36,874 bases of DNA. It comes from an uncultured Eubacteriales bacterium. GTDB taxonomy: Bacteria; Bacillota; Clostridia; Oscillospirales; Acutalibacteraceae. Where the stretch lies: NCBI GenBank assembly GCA_900317765.1, contig ONID01000008.1, positions 1 through 36,874 of the forward strand, read 5' to 3'. The notes beneath the pieces were generated by a model. That model ran no database searches. It saw nothing but the letters and a program-made list of their open reading frames with translations, and was not told where the DNA came from. Below, piece after piece: positions 32,581 through 36,874 of the stretch (the stretch's first letter is position 1; each line of letters starts with the position of its first letter). A program made the position numbers and the translations under genes.

Positions 32581-33549
32581 CTAAACTCCTTTTATTTTGC
32601 GGTAAAGCTTTCCCGCACCGACATAGATCGGGTGAAAGTAAACACACAGAATATATTTGCATTTTGTCTTTTTGGGCACGGTCTTGAAAATGTCGCTGTA
32701 CTGTTTCAGGTTGTCCCTGTCGCCCAGATCGAGATACAGGTCAAACAGGGTCTTTCTCTTGCGAAGGTTGATGACGTCGGTATACTTTTTCCCCGAATAC
32801 GCATCAATTCTGTCGAGCATAGCGACGTATTCCAGCCGTCTCTTTTTGTAATACTCCTTATTCCGCCGTTGCTTCTGCGTGACCGAACCGTTGCATGCGA
32901 TGCGGTATGCGCTCATCAACTCATCGAGGTAGTATACCTTTCCCTTCAGCGCCATGTAGACCATCAGGGCGTAGTCGCTGTTGATGCAGTTCCCCTGGAA
33001 CGGGAATGTCACGTCGGTGCGGCAGGATTTCCGGTAGAGAAGAGAGCAGGTCGCCATTGACCATGAGGAGATGATCTCTTCCGTCGTCAGCTCACCGGAA
33101 CCGGTTTTATATCTGAAGCAATCGTTTTTAATCAGCTCGCCAGCTTCATTGGCGTAATAGGCTGCATGTCCGCAGAGGGAGTATTCCGGATGACTCTCCA
33201 TGAGATCCACCTGTTTCTGCAGCTTGTTTTCATCCGTCCAGAAATCGTCGCCCTCACACATGGCAATGTATTTGCCGTGCATCAGATGAAAAGCCTTTTC
33301 AAAAGCGACATGCCCCAGTCCCCGTTGCAGATGGTTTTCTTCGAGTATCAGCGGCACTATTTTATCGGGGTATTTTTCATGATAAGCCCGGATAATGTCG
33401 CTTGTACCGTCGGTGGAAGCGTCGTCCTTGACGATGATTTCATAGATAAAGGACGTTTTTTGACTGACCAGGCTGTCCAGGCATTGAGCAATATAATTTT
33501 TATGATTATAAACGGAGCAAAAAACCGATACCATGCACTGATTGATCAT
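32581..33549 (-). CDS. Family 2 glycosyltransferase (paralogue 1), first gene of the operon
   Basis: The 322-residue enzyme has MVSVFCSVYNHKNYI, KDDASTDGTSDII and CEGDDFWTDENKLQKQVDLM, the same GT-A hallmarks as the next gene, and the resemblance continues along the whole length (for example MESHPEYSLCGHAAYY, then PFQGNCINSDYALMVYMALK). The metal motif here is EGDD rather than DGDD. It is the promoter-proximal gene of the ten-gene operon, with AAAGGAG before ATG 33549 and a leader of about 100 bases from the promoter at 33655-33683. Likely role: adding an early sugar to an undecaprenyl-linked unit. Confidence 0.93.
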   Translation of the reverse strand: MINQCMVSVFCSVYNHKNYIAQCLDSLVSQKTSFIYEIIVKDDASTDGTSDIIRAYHEKYPDKIVPLILEENHLQRGLGHVAFEKAFHLMHGKYIAMCEGDDFWTDENKLQKQVDLMESHPEYSLCGHAAYYANEAGELIKNDCFRYKTGSGELTTEEIISSWSMATCSLLYRKSCRTDVTFPFQGNCINSDYALMVYMALKGKVYYLDELMSAYRIACNGSVTQKQRRNKEYYKKRRLEYVAMLDRIDAYSGKKYTDVINLRKRKTLFDLYLDLGDRDNLKQYSDIFKTVPKKTKCKYILCVYFHPIYVGAGKLYRKIKGV

Positions 33550-33654
33550 AGATTACTCCTTTTGCTGAATAATATCAAATTCTCGGAAAAAGTTGATGAT
33601 ATACACAGTCAATGCCGGCATGTGTAATGAACCAAATCATCAGCCTTAAAAAAT

Positions 33655-33683
33655 ATTATACTATGAATAATCATAAAAAGCAA
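33655..33683 (-). promoter_or_regulatory. Promoter of the glycan operon
   Basis: On the minus strand TTGCTT (33683-33678), a 17-base spacer, and TATAAT (33660-33655). It is the only convincing promoter before the ten minus-strand genes, so they likely form one transcript of about 12 kb. Confidence 0.72.
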
Positions 33684-33743
33684 CTGTTAATAAGTAAAAA
33701 AACTGTTGCCGTCCCCAAACATCCTCAAAATAAACCGAAACAG

Positions 33744-33780
33744 CAAAAAGACAGCCGCACATCGGGTGGAAGTGCGACTG
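33744..33780 (-). terminator. Terminator after the Cna-B adhesin gene
   Basis: Minus-strand CAGTCGCAC (33780-33772) pairs with GTGCGGCTG (33760-33752), one G-U pair, and is followed by T-rich sequence (complement of 33745-33749). It separates the adhesin from the glycan operon promoter just beyond. Confidence 0.85.
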
Positions 33781-33812
33781 CCTTTGCTTACGGTATGGGA
33801 TTTACAGATGGA

Positions 33813-36800
33813 TTATGAGTCCGAATCACCGCGGTTTTTTCGTCTGAGCATCAGGAAAGCAAGTCCGATGGTGAAGAGAAGGAACGATGCCACGGAACTG
33901 CCGATCTGAAGCTCTACGCCGGTGGGAAGGATACGGCTTTTGTCATTGGTATACGATATGATCTGATTGCCTAAGACATTGCCGGAACCGTCCTTTATCG
34001 GTCCGTAGACGACGTGGGGTGAATCACTTTCTTTACGCGGCGTGCCGTTGAGAGAGGTCTGCACGGTGTAGCCTCTGGCGCCGCTGCGTTCTTCGGTGAC
34101 GGAATAGATCATGCCGTCCGGCACATGGGCGAAGGTGATGGATTCGCCGTGGCACAGGGTAAAGGCAGCCTGTCCCCCTGAGAAGGTGAGTTCGGCATCC
34201 ACATCGCCTGAGGGAGCGCCGGTCTTGATGAAGCGGAGACTGCCTTCAAAGGGTTTCCCTTTTGCATCCGCCATAGAAACAGTAAACGGGAAGTAATAAT
34301 TTCGGTCTGCGTAGTTGCCGGTGACGGTTTTGCTGACGGTAAGGCTGTAGGAATCGCCGGTATTGATAATGTATCCGCCGTTCGGAGCGTTCCCACGAGT
34401 GGCTGTCACGTCGGCGTGGGTATCGTCCTTATAGATGGCGGTGAAACCGTTCAGTTTGCCTTCGGTTGCGCAGTAACTCCAGAGAGTGCCGTCAGGGGCG
34501 TATTTTTCCAGTCCTTTGATCTCAAGACAGTATTTGCCGCCGTCCTCCGCGGTGACCCCGAGGGATACCCCGCCCGGCAAGGTTCCGGGAGTACAGCCGT
34601 CTGGCGACATGCTGCATGCGATGGAGAAATCGTTGTCGGGATCATTTTCTGAAGACTTGACGCGTTTTATCGTCAGAGGGATACTTGCAATACTTGAAGG
34701 CCATTCATTTCCGGCTGTATTGCTCCATTGCTTTGTCACCTTGAAGGTTGTTTTTGCAATGGCGTTTGTGATGATTCCTCCTGCCTCCGCCGAGGTGTTG
34801 TTGTCCTCATAGGAGGGTTCATAACCCGGTGTACAGCCGATTTCGGTAAAGAAATAATCGTAAGGAATATCGGCGTCGTTGGTGGTCGGAACCTTTTTAA
34901 ATTCTATCAGCCAATCTTCGCCGCCGCTGTTGTTATTATCCTCGCCGTCATTATCCGGATTGTCATCGGCGTTTGTCGGTCCTGTTACAGTCTGTGAGGA
35001 AAGCAACTTGGCGTCTGCCTGGGAACCTTTTTGGGGATAACCCCAGAGACAAATTGTAGCGGTTGCGTTTGTCGGGGCTCCACCCGTCCACCGTTTGGTT
35101 ATGGTGAGATTCGTGGAGCGCTTGGTGTTTTTGATGAGAACCGCCTGACTGTTTTCCATCAGATAACTTGTCTGGTCGGACTGATAGCCTTTGAATACGG
35201 TCGCTTCTCTCACGGCGTATTGCTCAAAAGTCTGACCGTCCGCCTTGTACTTCGGAAGTCCGTTGAAGGAGGCTGTTCCGGCGGTCAATTCGCCGTTGTC
35301 GTCAGCCACGCCGTCCAGCTCCACGGTTTGCACGGGGGTGCTGTCGGGATTGGAGATTTCCTCCTGCGGCAGAACTTCGAGCTTGACCTTCAGACCCTTG
35401 GGCCAGTTGATTTCGTTGCCTTTTGCGTCGTACCATTTCTTTGTCGCCTTGCGGTCAACCGTTTCGGTGGAAAAGGTATCGGTAAAGGTGATGGTTCTGT
35501 CCTCGGCGTTGTCCAGATGATTCTGGGTGATCTCGAATTCGGCTACAGCAGACGTTCCCGAGGTGTTGTCCTCCCAATCGTACCTTACGTAAGCGGTGGA
35601 GCCCTTGTGGTTGGCTTCTATTTCTGCATTGCCGGATTCTGTTATCCTGTATTTGCCTAAGCCAAGAGAATTCAGGACAGTGGAGGAAACTCCGTCCGAT
35701 GATGTGAAATTGACGTATTGGAGGTTGTCATAACCGCCGAAGACCGACCATGTTTTTGTTTCGCTGTCATACTTCTCCAGCTTGAAGCGGAGCTCTGCAA
35801 GATCCTGGCTGGTCAGCCTGACATTGCCGTCAATCTGCTTTTTCAGATTCACATTGATGGCTTTGGGCGAATTGCGGACGGTAAGGGTATCGCCGAGCAG
35901 GTATTCACGCTTGGAATAATCCACCTCGCCGCTCTGGCGGATGATGAACTCATACCACACAATGCTGGCGGTGTAATTCTCAGGGGGAGTTTCTTCGTGA
36001 ATGCAATAGGTTTTGTCGGGGGAAAGATTGAATCCGTGCAGCTGCTGGTCGAGCTTGAGATGAATCTGTCCGTTTTTCTTCGCAACGGAATCGTAAGCCG
36101 ACGTCATTGTGAAATCTTCGTTGTGAACCTTGATCGGTGAATAAATCGGTTTGTCGTTTTCGTCTCTGCCCACGAGCTCATACAGTTTGAACACCGCGCC
36201 GTTAAGTCCGTCTTCCATGTGGTTGGACCGGTACTTGTAGATGTATATCTCGGGCGTGATGGCTTCGCCGCTTGATTTCACCTTGATTTCCGCATTGTCC
36301 GAGACGGTAGCCGACATTCCCCTGACTTCAACCGTGTTGCTGAAAGGAACCAGGTCAGAGGATGCACCCGGCGCCTCGATAATCTTGGCTGTATAGGTGA
36401 TCATGACGTGTGTTTCATCAGGAATGATGAATTTGCCGACGTTGCCGCTGAAATCGTAGTAAACCTGATCTTTTCTGTCTTCCGGGAAGGTGGATATTTC
36501 AATGGATCTGTAATCGATGGAAAGAGAAGAGGAGTAGGTGTCAGTCACCTGCATGGGCGTACCGTCGTTCATTTTGATCTTTCCCGGATTGAGATTGATC
36601 TGAAAACTGTACTTGGGATGCAGCTGGTTGTATTCGCCCGCTTCGACGGGCATTTTTTTGGGAGTTTTCGTGACCGGTCGAATATCATTTTTGTGAATCA
36701 TATATGTGACGGCAGAGGTTTCGATTTCACGGCATGTCGCGGTATTCGTAAAGGGTACTTCTGCGTATTCGTAATTCGGAGAAGTCGTCAGAGGAGGACT

Positions 36801-36874
36801 CTTTTCCGCTACACGGCGTTCGATTTCGGCGAGGGCTTCCAGATTGCGGGGAATCAGATAATAGTCGACGGTAT
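33813..36874 (-). CDS. Sortase-anchored Cna-B/SpaA-type adhesin or pilin, C-terminal part (runs off the window)
   Basis: The reading frame is open from the right edge to the stop at 33813, so 1019 residues are visible and the N-terminus lies outside. The ATG at 36701 is internal, not a start. There are at least five beta-sandwich modules. The first is SpaA-like (LNGAVFKLYELVGRD, later CIHEETPPENY). Several Cna-B repeats follow, with Lys-rich openings and central Glu: KATKKWYDAKGN with YAVREAT, LTITKRWTGG with FFTEIG, and FKVTKQWSN with YCATEGK. These are the isopeptide-forming positions. A DUF7601-like module precedes the end (LTVSKTVTGNYADRNYYFPF). The C-terminus is a sorting signal: ILPTG, a hydrophobic helix (SVASFLLFTIGLAFLML) and RRKNRGDSDS. 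ILPTG fits the xxPTG motif cut by class B pilus sortases, so this is probably a pilin or adhesin linked to the cell wall. No sortase gene is visible here. Confidence 0.9.
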   Translation of the reverse strand, partial: TVDYYLIPRNLEALAEIERRVAEKSPPLTTSPNYEYAEVPFTNTATCREIETSAVTYMIHKNDIRPVTKTPKKMPVEAGEYNQLHPKYSFQINLNPGKIKMNDGTPMQVTDTYSSSLSIDYRSIEISTFPEDRKDQVYYDFSGNVGKFIIPDETHVMITYTAKIIEAPGASSDLVPFSNTVEVRGMSATVSDNAEIKVKSSGEAITPEIYIYKYRSNHMEDGLNGAVFKLYELVGRDENDKPIYSPIKVHNEDFTMTSAYDSVAKKNGQIHLKLDQQLHGFNLSPDKTYCIHEETPPENYTASIVWYEFIIRQSGEVDYSKREYLLGDTLTVRNSPKAINVNLKKQIDGNVRLTSQDLAELRFKLEKYDSETKTWSVFGGYDNLQYVNFTSSDGVSSTVLNSLGLGKYRITESGNAEIEANHKGSTAYVRYDWEDNTSGTSAVAEFEITQNHLDNAEDRTITFTDTFSTETVDRKATKKWYDAKGNEINWPKGLKVKLEVLPQEEISNPDSTPVQTVELDGVADDNGELTAGTASFNGLPKYKADGQTFEQYAVREATVFKGYQSDQTSYLMENSQAVLIKNTKRSTNLTITKRWTGGAPTNATATICLWGYPQKGSQADAKLLSSQTVTGPTNADDNPDNDGEDNNNSGGEDWLIEFKKVPTTNDADIPYDYFFTEIGCTPGYEPSYEDNNTSAEAGGIITNAIAKTTFKVTKQWSNTAGNEWPSSIASIPLTIKRVKSSENDPDNDFSIACSMSPDGCTPGTLPGGVSLGVTAEDGGKYCLEIKGLEKYAPDGTLWSYCATEGKLNGFTAIYKDDTHADVTATRGNAPNGGYIINTGDSYSLTVSKTVTGNYADRNYYFPFTVSMADAKGKPFEGSLRFIKTGAPSGDVDAELTFSGGQAAFTLCHGESITFAHVPDGMIYSVTEERSGARGYTVQTSLNGTPRKESDSPHVVYGPIKDGSGNVLGNQIISYTNDKSRILPTGVELQIGSSVASFLLFTIGLAFLMLRRKNRGDSDS

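Noticed and set aside
33612..33818. Small plus-strand ORF of 68 residues between the glycan operon and the adhesin
   Set aside because: It spans the operon promoter and the adhesin terminator, lacks a ribosome-binding site and has low-complexity Lys/Gln content.

Overview
The window looks like a chromosomal segment of an anaerobic, endospore-forming member of the Clostridia, most likely in or near the Oscillospiraceae/Ruminococcaceae. The pointers are a SpoVT-type sporulation regulator, a clostridial-type S12/S7 ribosomal pair, a short ProB without a PUA domain, MsmX-like sugar ATPase, a cohesin-like surface protein and a Cna-B type pilin/adhesin with an xxPTG sorting signal. Genes are moderate in GC while intergenic DNA is AT-rich, with many clear TTGAAT/TTGACA - 17 - TAAAAT/TATAAT promoters. 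No tRNA, rRNA, insertion sequence, prophage or CRISPR array was seen.

Layout. (1) 1-992, minus strand: the rpsL-rpsG ribosomal pair behind a consensus promoter; rpsG runs off the window and rpsL carries an internal deletion of roughly 134 bp with a frameshift. (2) 1138-4282, plus: a CapA-like membrane-anchored metallophosphatase-fold protein followed after 23 bp by a protein with a canonical C-terminal TIR domain, a beta-rich middle domain and an N-terminal TIR-like domain. (3) 4457-6072, plus: spoVT and an RsuA/RluB-type pseudouridine synthase. (4) 6301-9535, plus: an orphan MsmX/UgpC-type ATPase, then a CdaR/PucR-type regulator with a small unknown protein. (5) 9567-11424, minus: a two-helix membrane protein and a DUF4349 lipoprotein. 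(6) 11541-16848, minus: an apparent proB-proA operon ending in a gene for a 1011-residue, very acidic single-pass membrane protein. (7) 17128-21676, plus: a lipoprotein, then glmM, a cohesin-like membrane protein and a Nudix hydrolase. (8) 21807-33683, minus: one tightly packed exopolysaccharide/glycan operon of ten genes. (9) 33744-36874, minus: the C-terminal 1019 residues of a large sortase-anchored Cna-B adhesin.

How the genes fit together. The strongest functional unit is the glycan operon. Two paralogous family-2 glycosyltransferases, a Wzx-type flippase and a third glycosyltransferase (fused to a Rossmann-like domain) build and export a glycan. RfbA and RfbB make dTDP-4-keto-6-deoxyglucose. 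The absence of RfbC/RfbD and the presence of a DegT/VioA-type aminotransferase point to a dTDP-4-amino-4,6-dideoxyhexose rather than rhamnose. An ATP-grasp ligase, a short-chain dehydrogenase, a UlaG-like metallo-hydrolase and a pyruvyltransferase-family protein are translationally coupled to it and could decorate that amino sugar in a way not known to me. The other genes with unexplained biology are the CapA/TIR pair, the acidic membrane protein attached to proBA, and the cohesin-like protein in the glmM operon.
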